Source: Rikenellaceae bacterium (GTDB lineage: Bacteria > Bacteroidota > Bacteroidia > Bacteroidales > UBA932). From it: 64,000 bases of DNA. This document shows positions 50,913 to 58,710 of this stretch, in pieces (positions within the stretch are counted from its first letter, which is position 1; each line of letters begins with the position of its first letter). A program made the translations under genes and the position numbers. The notes under the pieces were generated by a model. It searched no databases. It was not told where the DNA came from and was given only the letters and a program-made list of their open reading frames with translations. The stretch lies in contig CAAGNP010000019.1 in the NCBI GenBank assembly GCA_900771335.1, positions 7,813 to 71,812 of the forward strand, read 5' to 3'.

Positions 50913-51824
50913 CTAAATGCCCAGGTGGAAGAATTTGATAAGGTGAGTTTTGGTTATGTCATTGATCTTCAAGCAGAGGTTTATCGCCATTGCCCTTTGT
51001 TCTGAGGTATATGTGTACGGGTTAAGATTGTGAGACCATAAGCCGTTCCGTTTAAGTGTTTTGAACATTGTACTATAGACGGAGTCAGGTATGTTTATAT
51101 ATTCCTCTTTGATCTCATACTCATTGCCCGTGTTTGAGTCAAACGCTTGGATCATTTTCTCATAGGAGCCATAATAGCTTATTGATTTTGAGTAGTTTGT
51201 GGGATTATATATTGATATTATGAAGTCATAGATCCATTTCTTTTCTGTGATGCTGAGCCTGTTTGTGAGGCTGTCCAATGTTTTGTAGTTAATGTATTCA
51301 TTGTTCTCCCTGAGATTTTTTATAGCCTTGATGGCATAACCAAGCCTCTTGCTATAACTTTTAAGCGGCTCTGAGAATGGGTGATCATTCCTATAGTAGG
51401 GGAGCAGGTTCCATTTGTACTCAATTGCACTTTTGCAGAGGTGCTTTTCCACCGGGTTATTCCCAATATATGCGAGACAGCTTCTTATCTTTTTCTCGCC
51501 TGATTTCGAGGCACTTCCGAATGATTGGTGGAACAATTTGCCGCTGCGCGAATATCGCTTATTGTAGAGTCTGACAAATATTGAGGTGGTTACATCCATA
51601 TATTGATACAGCAATCTTTTTGAAAAGGCATCTACCAGCATGTGAAAGTGGTTAGTCATCAGGCATAGGAGGTGTATGTCGATGCTGTACTTCATCGCAT
51701 GTGTGGATAGTATGCTCAATAGGACAATGCTGTCCTCAATGGTGTACAGGAAATTGCCATAATCAGTTGTCTTTTGGAAAATATGTTGAAGACTTTCCCT
51801 TTTGAAGTACCTTCTTACACTCAT
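50913..51824 (-). CDS. REP-associated tyrosine transposase (RAYT, Y1/HUH family)
   Basis: 303 residues. The HUH motif is His59-Phe60-His61 in LMTNHFHMLVDA; the downstream FVRLYNKRYSRSGKLFHQSF is typical of RAYTs, and the catalytic tyrosine is probably Tyr119 in CLAYIGNNPVEKH. The C-terminal 170 residues are helical and may bind DNA. RAYTs cut and join single-stranded DNA at REP palindromes. The gene is preceded by an unusually good ribosome-binding site for this phylum, GAGGAG at -12 to -7, suggesting foreign origin. It lies between palindrome pairs E-F and G-H. Whether it recognises these elements is inferred, not shown. Confidence 0.88.
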   Translation of the reverse strand: MSVRRYFKRESLQHIFQKTTDYGNFLYTIEDSIVLLSILSTHAMKYSIDIHLLCLMTNHFHMLVDAFSKRLLYQYMDVTTSIFVRLYNKRYSRSGKLFHQSFGSASKSGEKKIRSCLAYIGNNPVEKHLCKSAIEYKWNLLPYYRNDHPFSEPLKSYSKRLGYAIKAIKNLRENNEYINYKTLDSLTNRLSITEKKWIYDFIISIYNPTNYSKSISYYGSYEKMIQAFDSNTGNEYEIKEEYINIPDSVYSTMFKTLKRNGLWSHNLNPYTYTSEQRAMAINLCLKINDITKTHLIKFFHLGI

Positions 51825-51993
51825 ATCCTTCTCCTCTTTAGATTAATTTTATGTGGCAAATCAAGGAAAAATAATCTGATAATCCAATGGTTGAGTCGGC
51901 GGGCTGAAAATTAAAAACTGAATTTTGAAATTTTTCAGTGGTCAGGGGGCGGAAATGCTGAATTTTAAAATTTTTTGTGTGTGAATTTTACTC

Positions 51994-52101
51994 GTCAGTA
52001 AGTGCTTGTATGTCAGATGATTGCTGGTATTTAGGGTGGGTGATTTTACCCACCCTCAGGTGTGGGAAGTGACTGAGGATGAGGGAGTTGCTGACGCAAT
52101 G
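51994..52101 (+). repeat. 108-bp palindromic element, copy G
   Basis: Left end GTCAGTAAGT, right end AGTTGCTGACGCAATG, loop GATTTT. Begins about 170 bp upstream of the RAYT start codon, after an AT-rich gap without any gene. Confidence 0.95.
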
Positions 52102-52207
52102 AATAAAGGGGTGAACAATGAAATGGATGTGCAGGTTGCTTTAGCAGTGTGGGTAATGGTGTTCAGTGATGGATGTATGGGTATTGATACAATAGTGAAT
52201 TTTACTA

Positions 52208-52315
52208 GTCAGCAAGTACCTATGTATCAGTTGATTGATGATATTTAGGGTGGTTGATTTTACCCACCCTCAGGTGTAGGAAGTGGTTGAGGATGAGGGA
52301 GTTGCTGACGCAATG
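52208..52315 (+). repeat. 108-bp palindromic element, copy H
   Basis: Left end GTCAGCAAGT, right end AGTTGCTGACGCAATG. One inner stem base is changed (AGGGTGGTT), so the central stem is weaker here. A TGTG/GATG-rich tract follows at 52316-52365. Confidence 0.93.
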
Positions 52316-52365
52316 GGTGTGGTGGTGATGTGTGATGTGCAATGTGCAATGTGTGTGATGGGGGG

Positions 52366-53439
52366 TTAGGGGAGGACGGCGTAGCGGTATTCTTCGTAGC
52401 GGGAGAGGATTTCGTCTACGTATTTGATGGTTTCACTTCCACGGAAGCGTTTGATGGTGGTTCCGGGGAGGTATTTTTCAGGTTCGCGCATCATGGGGAT
52501 GATTCGGCACATCTCTTCCCAGTCACGGTGGTCTGCTCCGACACCACGACAGAATTCGAGACACTCCTGGATTCGTCCTTCTCCGGCATTGTAGGCGGCG
52601 AGTGTGAATTTTACTACATTGGTAGAGTCCATCCCTTCACGGATGAATATGTTTTCGAGGTAGCGGAGGTGGCGTGTGCCGGCCTTGATGTTGTTTTCAG
52701 GGTTAAAGATGTCTGTGACGCCGTAGTGCTGTGCTGTAGACTCTTTGACCTGCATGAGACCGATGGCTTTGCGTGAGGAGATGGCTCCCATCGAGAAGCG
52801 TGACTCCTGACAGATGAGTGCTGCCACAAGACGCCAGTCCCAGTCGAGGTCTTTGCTGTAGCGTTTGATCAGGTGGTCATATGGCGATATGACAGCCGTC
52901 TGGGTCATGTTGTCCAGATGGTGTCTTATCCGGTAGACCCTGAGATAGTTCCTCTCAAGAGCATCGAATTCGGGACTTTGGGTGAATAGACCGAGCCAGT
53001 AGTTGATGTTTCGCATCAGTTCCCAATCGGTGTCACGTGTGGCCCATGCATATCTGTCGGCTATGGGGAGGCTGACCTGAAGGTGCTCCCTGTATTGTTC
53101 AGGGATGGTGTCCCTTACTGTGTCATAAGCTACGATGTCTATCTCTCCGGCCATGAGTTTGTCCCAGTGGTTTTCGCTATGGAAAGGGGGGAGTATCTCT
53201 ATGTCGTGTTGCTGGTCAAGTGCGTAGTGGCTGAGAAGTCTGTACTGGAATCCTACGGGGAAATCCTCAAAAGCGAATGCATCCCCATTTACGGCTATGT
53301 ATGATGTCAGGGAGTCGGTCTCGTGGTGATGGTGATAGCACCTGAAATCCAAAGACCACTCTTTGGAACATTTGGTGATGGAGAAGAGCAATATCATGTA
53401 GACAAATGCTGAAATCCCTCTATGTGTCCATTTGTTCAT
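52366..53439 (-). CDS. mltF: MltF-like membrane-bound lytic transglycosylase
   Basis: 357 residues. N-terminal anchor MNKWTHRGISAFVYMILLFSITKC, probably a lipobox. Residues 45-170 are a periplasmic solute-binding-like domain (AFEDFPVGFQYRLLSHYA, MAGEIDIVAYDTV); residues 180-340 are the lysozyme-like SLT domain with the catalytic Glu in LICQESRFSMGAISSRKAIGLMQV (in part) and AAYNAGEGRI. It cuts the MurNAc-GlcNAc bond of peptidoglycan leaving 1,6-anhydroMurNAc, a product that could feed the AmgK/MurU-type cluster downstream. Six bp after the porin gene. Confidence 0.88.
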   Translation of the reverse strand: MNKWTHRGISAFVYMILLFSITKCSKEWSLDFRCYHHHHETDSLTSYIAVNGDAFAFEDFPVGFQYRLLSHYALDQQHDIEILPPFHSENHWDKLMAGEIDIVAYDTVRDTIPEQYREHLQVSLPIADRYAWATRDTDWELMRNINYWLGLFTQSPEFDALERNYLRVYRIRHHLDNMTQTAVISPYDHLIKRYSKDLDWDWRLVAALICQESRFSMGAISSRKAIGLMQVKESTAQHYGVTDIFNPENNIKAGTRHLRYLENIFIREGMDSTNVVKFTLAAYNAGEGRIQECLEFCRGVGADHRDWEEMCRIIPMMREPEKYLPGTTIKRFRGSETIKYVDEILSRYEEYRYAVLP

Positions 53440-53445
53440 AAATGT

Positions 53446-55710
53446 CTATTTTACGAAGAATGGCCAGAATATACCGAGCTTGAAGGCCCGTTTGGGCTTG
53501 ATGTAGTGGTAGGCTGAGAAGTAATCACCTGTCGGCCATCCGTCGGTGGCATTGGTAAACTTGAGGAATATTGATGCTGTTTTCCACTGGAGATTTGCAA
53601 AGACATCTATGTAGGGTGTGTTCCCTATCAGCTCCGATACCTGATTCTGGAATTGTCCTGTAGCAGGGTTGTATGCAGGGGCATAGTAAGCTGTGGTGAA
53701 TGTGCCGTCTGCACCCACTTGTGCAGTAAGTACATTCTTGACTATAGGGAATTCGAAGTAGTATCTGAGGTGCAGGGCCACCAGCGGAAGAGGGATAGAT
53801 TCCTGGTTGGATGAGAGCTGGAACAGTATCTGGTTGTCCAGATGGAACATCCATATCTTGAAATCTTTCTTGAGGTAGGCGCTCATCACATTTACCAGCT
53901 CAGGTGTCTGTCTGATGATGCCTAGTGTGTCGTAGTATATGTTGTTGTTTACCAAGGCGTAACCGAAGTAAGCGGACATTTTCCACTTGGGTATATTCAG
54001 TTCACCTTCAATTTTAGTTCTGGATATTTTGCCAAAGTCGTTGTTCCAGATGTAGTGGTTCGAGTACAAGTGTTCCGAGTAGTAGTCGGGCCTTTTGAGT
54101 GAAGAGCTGAATCTGGCGGTGAGGTCTACACCTTGGCCTTTGTCCTTAAACGGATAGAATGAGAATGTGGCGTTGGCATTGAGATCGAAGTCTCCAATGT
54201 TGTGCCCTATCAGGTTCAGTTTTCCGAATGCATCCCATGCGAAATACTTACGGAATTTACCGTTGGCAGAGGCGTAGATATATGTGTTATTGAGATGGAC
54301 ATCGCTGCTGCGGTAAAGGAACGACTCCGGTGTGAAGGAGTAGTAGGTAAGCATCTGGAAACCTATACCACCCTCTATCTGTGAGATGATGGCGTCATTG
54401 GCCCATGGCTGGATCCTGACAAACAGTCTGTTGGTCAGGTCGGCGACCCTCATCGAGTCGGAACTGGTGGTGGGGTCGATATAGAAGTTATTGTTGTAGA
54501 ACGCCCTCCCTATACGGTCGGATGTGCTTATCTTGTCGGTGTAGAATTTGGTGAAGTGTGAGTATTCTCCATAGTGGCCGAAGTATGCCATAGTACCCTC
54601 TCCTGCACCCAAGCTGTCCCCTTTCTCTTTGGTGAGCTCGGCGCTGAGTGTGTCCCTTACAAGTGTATCTTTTTTCTGCTTGAATCTGATGGGGATGCCG
54701 TAAGAGTGGTTGATGAAGAATGACTTCTTTACTATTCTGTTGGATGCCTCACGGAGGTTTATAGCGATGGTCTTGGCATCGAGAACTGTATCCCTGACCT
54801 CACGTGAGTCCACGATACCACCGTTCTCACCCCTTCTGATGGTGTTGGAGATAAACCCTCCGTTGGCTACATAGCGCTCTCCCAGGTAGTTGGCTGTAAG
54901 GGAGAATGTCCTGTTGTTGGTCCCTTCATTGGTGAGAAGGCCTTTTCCACCATACATGTGGTACTCCAGATGGGCATTGAGCTTGGGGGTGATATTCTGG
55001 GTGTTCATGAACTTCATGCTTGACTCCTCCTTGTCGCTGTATGAGAAGAGTGTTCCCCAATATGCCAGGACGGTATGTGGTGTCTTGGTGTTGTAGAAGG
55101 GCATGGTTTCGGGTGTGTAGCTGTAGGGGAGATATGGGGCATAGAATGGTGCTACATCAAATTCGCGGCGTTTGAACCAGTTGAAGTTCTGGGTGGCGGA
55201 GCCTATCACACCGAGGTATGTCGCATTTACATCTTCGTGGAAGAACGGGTATTCGGTATACCAGTCATTGAAGGTGGTGTCGACATCTATCCGTTTCTGC
55301 TTGTTGAAATATGTGTTGGTATTCCAGGCAATAATCTTTTCGTAGTAGAGTGAGTCGGGAAATGCGCAGGTCTGCAGGATTCGTGGGGTCGAGAGACGGA
55401 TACTGTCCTTCACCGCTTTTACGCTGTCGCGGTACATTTTCCGTTTCTCCTTTTCGGACAATTGCTTCACCTGGCTCTTCAGGGAGTCTTTGACTGCCAG
55501 TGAGTCCCCTGCGGCTACGCCCAATGAGTCTTTGACTGCCAGTGTGTCCACTGCGGCCAAGGCCAATGAATCTGCGGATGAGAGGATTGTAGAGTCCATC
55601 GCTGCACTTTTCAGGGTGTCGGGAAGCGCTGTCTCTTGGGCAAAAAGAAGCCTTGTGGGCAATAAGCTCACAAGGCATATGAGTAATATTTTGAGATTTG
55701 CGCTTTTCAT
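53446..55710 (-). CDS. putative outer-membrane porin (Bacteroidota porin family)
   Basis: 754 residues from ATG 55710, with signal MKSANLKILLICLVSLLPTRLLFAQ. After it is a Asp/Ser-rich repetitive tract (DSLALAAVDTLAVKDSLGVA in part, about residues 40-90), then a large beta-barrel with many aromatic girdle strands and a C-terminal Phe-type end (LGIFWPFFVK). Matches the putative porin family of Bacteroidota. The frame can be extended six residues (55728) but the -7 box at 55718-55725 overlaps this; with ATG 55710 the leader is almost nil. Co-transcribed with mltF. Confidence 0.82.
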   Translation of the reverse strand: MKSANLKILLICLVSLLPTRLLFAQETALPDTLKSAAMDSTILSSADSLALAAVDTLAVKDSLGVAAGDSLAVKDSLKSQVKQLSEKEKRKMYRDSVKAVKDSIRLSTPRILQTCAFPDSLYYEKIIAWNTNTYFNKQKRIDVDTTFNDWYTEYPFFHEDVNATYLGVIGSATQNFNWFKRREFDVAPFYAPYLPYSYTPETMPFYNTKTPHTVLAYWGTLFSYSDKEESSMKFMNTQNITPKLNAHLEYHMYGGKGLLTNEGTNNRTFSLTANYLGERYVANGGFISNTIRRGENGGIVDSREVRDTVLDAKTIAINLREASNRIVKKSFFINHSYGIPIRFKQKKDTLVRDTLSAELTKEKGDSLGAGEGTMAYFGHYGEYSHFTKFYTDKISTSDRIGRAFYNNNFYIDPTTSSDSMRVADLTNRLFVRIQPWANDAIISQIEGGIGFQMLTYYSFTPESFLYRSSDVHLNNTYIYASANGKFRKYFAWDAFGKLNLIGHNIGDFDLNANATFSFYPFKDKGQGVDLTARFSSSLKRPDYYSEHLYSNHYIWNNDFGKISRTKIEGELNIPKWKMSAYFGYALVNNNIYYDTLGIIRQTPELVNVMSAYLKKDFKIWMFHLDNQILFQLSSNQESIPLPLVALHLRYYFEFPIVKNVLTAQVGADGTFTTAYYAPAYNPATGQFQNQVSELIGNTPYIDVFANLQWKTASIFLKFTNATDGWPTGDYFSAYHYIKPKRAFKLGIFWPFFVK

Positions 55711-55717
55711 CAAGGCG

Positions 55718-55725
55718 CAAATGTA
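55718..55725 (-). promoter_or_regulatory. -7 box of the porin-mltF operon
   Basis: Minus strand TACATTTG, ending only 8 bp before the ATG at 55710, so the transcript should be leaderless or nearly so. Confidence 0.45.
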
Positions 55726-55749
55726 CAAAAAATATGCTATAGAATAAAA

Positions 55750-56511
55750 TTACACACCTTTTACTCTCTCTCTGTACACTTTGATACACTCAGCAAGTCT
55801 TTCGTGAGCTGTAGTATCGCCAGGTACGTTGTGTGAAGGGTGGATGTATAGTTTTACACCTCTCTCTTCAAGGATCTCAGCTACAGTGATAACTGTTAGC
55901 CATACACAAGTGATAAGAGCCATTGTAGAAACAGGACCTACTTTGTCGAAGTGGTTTTTCAAGCTTACACTTGCGTCTACAAGTGGTGCGCATGAGTCAA
56001 CAACCACGTCAGCGATTTGGAATAGGTTCTTTCCGCAAGAGTGGCGAGGTTTCTTGTCACCGGTGTTGGCTGCAGAACCGAATACGATAACTTTCATACC
56101 AAGTTCTTTGGCTTTAAGAGCTACGTCGATGTTTACAGCGTTGATACCGGTGTGTGAGAATAGCCAGATACAATCTCTCTTGTCGAAAGTGTATGAGTCC
56201 ATAATGGTGTTACCGAAACCTTCACATCTCTCAAGGAAAAGGAACTGGTTGATACCCATGTCACCGATGATGTGGGTAAATGAAGTCAATGGAAGTTCGC
56301 AAAGAGGGTGGAAACCTACGAAACCACCGATACGAGGATACATCTCTTCGATAGGAAGGTTAGCGTGACCGCAACCAAATGTGTGTACCCATCTTTCAGC
56401 CTGGATACTGTCAGCCATAATCTCAGCAGCTTTACGGATGTTATCAAGCTGTGTGTCTTCGATTTGAGCCATCACCTCTCTGACCTTTTTGGTCCATTCT
56501 AATGCTAGCAT
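55750..56511 (-). CDS. UPF0309-type SIS domain protein
   Basis: 253 residues of the SIS (sugar isomerase) fold. The phosphosugar-binding stretches are VHTFGCGHANLPIEEMY, IWLFSHTGINAVNIDVALKAKELGMKVIVFGS (in part) and DVVVDSCAPLVDASV. The relatives (UPF0309) are not assigned to a reaction; MurQ etherases and sugar deaminases share the fold. It follows the MFS gene and has its own -7 box at 56569-56576. Codon bias is strong, suggesting high expression. A role in the amino-sugar pathway next door is inferred from position. Confidence 0.8.
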   Translation of the reverse strand: MLALEWTKKVREVMAQIEDTQLDNIRKAAEIMADSIQAERWVHTFGCGHANLPIEEMYPRIGGFVGFHPLCELPLTSFTHIIGDMGINQFLFLERCEGFGNTIMDSYTFDKRDCIWLFSHTGINAVNIDVALKAKELGMKVIVFGSAANTGDKKPRHSCGKNLFQIADVVVDSCAPLVDASVSLKNHFDKVGPVSTMALITCVWLTVITVAEILEERGVKLYIHPSHNVPGDTTAHERLAECIKVYRERVKGV

Positions 56512-56568
56512 TTCTTTAGTAATTTTAAAATGTGTTTATGATTAAGTAAATTTTGTTTTCAAGTGTCG

Positions 56569-56576
56569 CAAAATTA
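56569..56576 (-). promoter_or_regulatory. -7 box of the SIS gene
   Basis: Minus strand TAATTTTG, 57 bp upstream of ATG 56511. Confidence 0.5.
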
Positions 56577-56601
56577 GAAAATTTTGCACCAAAAAAGGAA
56601 A

Positions 56602-57741
56602 CTATTTGGCAATTTTCTTGCTGCTGATGAAGAATAGGATTATAATCATCAGTGCTGCTGTCATTTGTAGGTATGGTAGCCCCTGGAGGCCGATTTGACC
56701 TACAAGAAGGTTCAATAGGGTGTTGCCCAGCAGCGCCACTACAAGTGCAAAACTGAAGGCTGTTCCCGACATCTCCTTGTACTTTTCACCCACTTTGCCA
56801 AGGGCAATCGGGAAGGTCGCTGCAAGTCCGAGACCGAACAGCACACTGCCTATGATGGCTGTCGCAATGGAGGTGGCCAATAGGGTGCATACGGCACCAG
56901 CGATACACACAAACATGCTCATGACGATAACTTTGGCACCGTCGATCTTCTTGAGGATGAATGTAAGTGAGAGACGGCTGATAGCCATACCTACCACTAG
57001 GAAGCTGAGGGCATATCTCGCCTGCTCAGTGCTGAATCCATGGAAGTTTGAAAGGTACTCCGGTGACCAGTTGTTTGCAAGTCCTTCAAGTGCGCTCTGG
57101 AAGAAGAGGACGAAGCTGAAAAGTAGAAGGACAGGCTCTTTGGCCATGCCAAGGACTTTTTTGATAGGGAATCCCTGTTTGAATTTTGCTTTTGGGAAGT
57201 CCACGAAAAGGTAGAAAACGAAGGTCGCCACCATCATTGCACCTGCGCTGCCGACGATGGCAGAGTAGTGGATGGTAGATGGGAGGGATGCCAGCAGCAA
57301 TGGAAGCGAGATGGCACCTACGCAGTAGAAGAATCCGAGGAAGCTGAGGTTTGCAGCCTTCTTGCTGTCTTCCGAGGCGTCAGAGACGAGTGCGTTGGTC
57401 GCGCCATTGAGCATACCGCCGCTGATGCCGATGCAGAAGATACCTGCACGAATGATGCCGGTACTCTTGCCGAAGGCCAATGTTTCAAGCCCTATTGCTC
57501 CGAGCACCATTGCCACAAGCATAAGGGATTTATAGCCGTATTTGTCGATGATAGGGCCGAAAAGGAGTGAGCCCAGAATGGTCCCTACGGGGAGGAAACT
57601 TACCAGTAGGGCAGATTCCTCAGTGGTCAAATTGAATTCTGCAGAGAGGGATGGGAGGACTGCACCCATCACCAGGAATGCTATTCCGAAGAAGAACATT
57701 CCCAGGTATCCTGCGATAAGTACGCTAGTGTTTTTTTTCAT
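56602..57741 (-). CDS. MFS transporter (sugar type)
   Basis: 379 residues and about twelve transmembrane helices. The A-motif-like GPIIDKYGYKS near residue 63 and a second-half counterpart support the major facilitator fold. FucP/NagP-type sugar importers in Bacteroidota look similar, and the kinase 12 bp upstream fits a sugar import and phosphorylation pair. Substrate is unknown; an amino sugar such as GlcNAc or MurNAc is a reasonable guess from the neighbours. Confidence 0.82.
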   Translation of the reverse strand: MKKNTSVLIAGYLGMFFFGIAFLVMGAVLPSLSAEFNLTTEESALLVSFLPVGTILGSLLFGPIIDKYGYKSLMLVAMVLGAIGLETLAFGKSTGIIRAGIFCIGISGGMLNGATNALVSDASEDSKKAANLSFLGFFYCVGAISLPLLLASLPSTIHYSAIVGSAGAMMVATFVFYLFVDFPKAKFKQGFPIKKVLGMAKEPVLLLFSFVLFFQSALEGLANNWSPEYLSNFHGFSTEQARYALSFLVVGMAISRLSLTFILKKIDGAKVIVMSMFVCIAGAVCTLLATSIATAIIGSVLFGLGLAATFPIALGKVGEKYKEMSGTAFSFALVVALLGNTLLNLLVGQIGLQGLPYLQMTAALMIIILFFISSKKIAK

Positions 57742-57753
57742 ATCTGTTAAATT

Positions 57754-58707
57754 TTATTGTTTCATGGCTTGGATAGCGACACCGCCTGCTCCGTAGAGAC
57801 CAGCCATCTTAGGAAGCTGTGTGGCGACGAATTTTGTCTGTTTTATGCTGATAGGTTGTGCCCATTTCTTGGCCTCTTCGTATATGCGTGGGATAAGTGG
57901 TGCTGCAGGACCGAAAATGCCACCTCCGAAAATTACCATTTCGGGGTTGAGCAGGCTCACGAGGTTGGCTGCTGCCATTCCCCACATCTCCACTGCCTGA
58001 TCGATGACGCGTACCGCAATAGGATCTCCGTTGGGATACTCTGCAAAGATATCGTATGAGGTGACCTCCTCGATAGGTTTGTTGCGGAGCACACCATTGT
58101 ACTCTTTGTCTTCGCGGAGGAATATCTGTGCTTGCTTTGCCAGACCGTCGCCTGAGGCGTGTGTCTCGAAGCATCCGCATTGGTCCCAATATTTGTCGTA
58201 TGGTGGTTTGAGGGCGAGCCAGCCGATGGCGCCGATGATGTCGGATGCCCCGTGAAGGATATGGCCGTCAATAAGGATGCCGGCTCCGATCCCTGTGCCC
58301 ACTGCCATGAAAATGGCATTGTCGCACCCTTGGGCTGCACCCATTGTCACCTCGCCAAGTATATAGCAGGTGCGGTCGCTCTCTATGGTGACATTTGCAT
58401 AAGGGAAGTGGGCTCTCAATTCCAGAGCAAGGGGGTAATTGTCCCATCCGGGGATGTTTGGTGCCCATACGCATCCTGTCTTTGAATAGGTGATGCCCGG
58501 AACGCAGACTCCGATGCTGAGGGTCTCCTCTGGTGAGTAGTGGTGGTTCTGCAGTATGGAGTCGCAGAGCTGGAGGATAAGTTTTCCCACCTCTTTCCCG
58601 GTGCACTCTCCAATAAGCAACGATTCGTTTGCCAGGAGAACACCGTTTTCATTGAAAATCCCGGCAGAAATCTTGGTACCGCCGAGGTCTATTCCTAAAT
58701 ATACCAT
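57754..58707 (-). CDS. ROK family sugar kinase
   Basis: 317 residues. N-terminal ATP-binding GIDLGGTKISAGIFNE (DxGGT), catalytic Asp in ESDRTCYILGE (near residue 105), and phosphate-binding AVGTGIGAGILIDG (near 137). The zinc site is altered: the usual EIGH reads AIGW, and the cysteine cluster is reduced to QCGCFETHASG. Glucokinase or N-acetylhexosamine kinase activity is possible, but the missing His at the site used to bind the sugar makes the specificity unclear. It lies 3 bp from the NAD-salvage fusion gene and 12 bp from the transporter. Confidence 0.85.
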   Translation of the reverse strand: MVYLGIDLGGTKISAGIFNENGVLLANESLLIGECTGKEVGKLILQLCDSILQNHHYSPEETLSIGVCVPGITYSKTGCVWAPNIPGWDNYPLALELRAHFPYANVTIESDRTCYILGEVTMGAAQGCDNAIFMAVGTGIGAGILIDGHILHGASDIIGAIGWLALKPPYDKYWDQCGCFETHASGDGLAKQAQIFLREDKEYNGVLRNKPIEEVTSYDIFAEYPNGDPIAVRVIDQAVEMWGMAAANLVSLLNPEMVIFGGGIFGPAAPLIPRIYEEAKKWAQPISIKQTKFVATQLPKMAGLYGAGGVAIQAMKQ

Positions 58708-58710
58708 ATT

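Larger units (their letters stand above)
50499..52315. mobile_element. RAYT transposase unit between two 322-bp REP-pair direct repeats
   Basis: Left arm 50499-50820 and right arm 51994-52315 have the same build: palindrome (108), spacer (106), palindrome (108). The spacers (50607-50712 and 52102-52207) are close relatives, with motifs such as GGGGTGAACAATGAAATGG and GGTAATGGTGTTCAGTGATGG in both. The RAYT gene lies between. The arms are direct, not inverted. Whether the whole moves as one unit is not shown. Confidence 0.7.
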
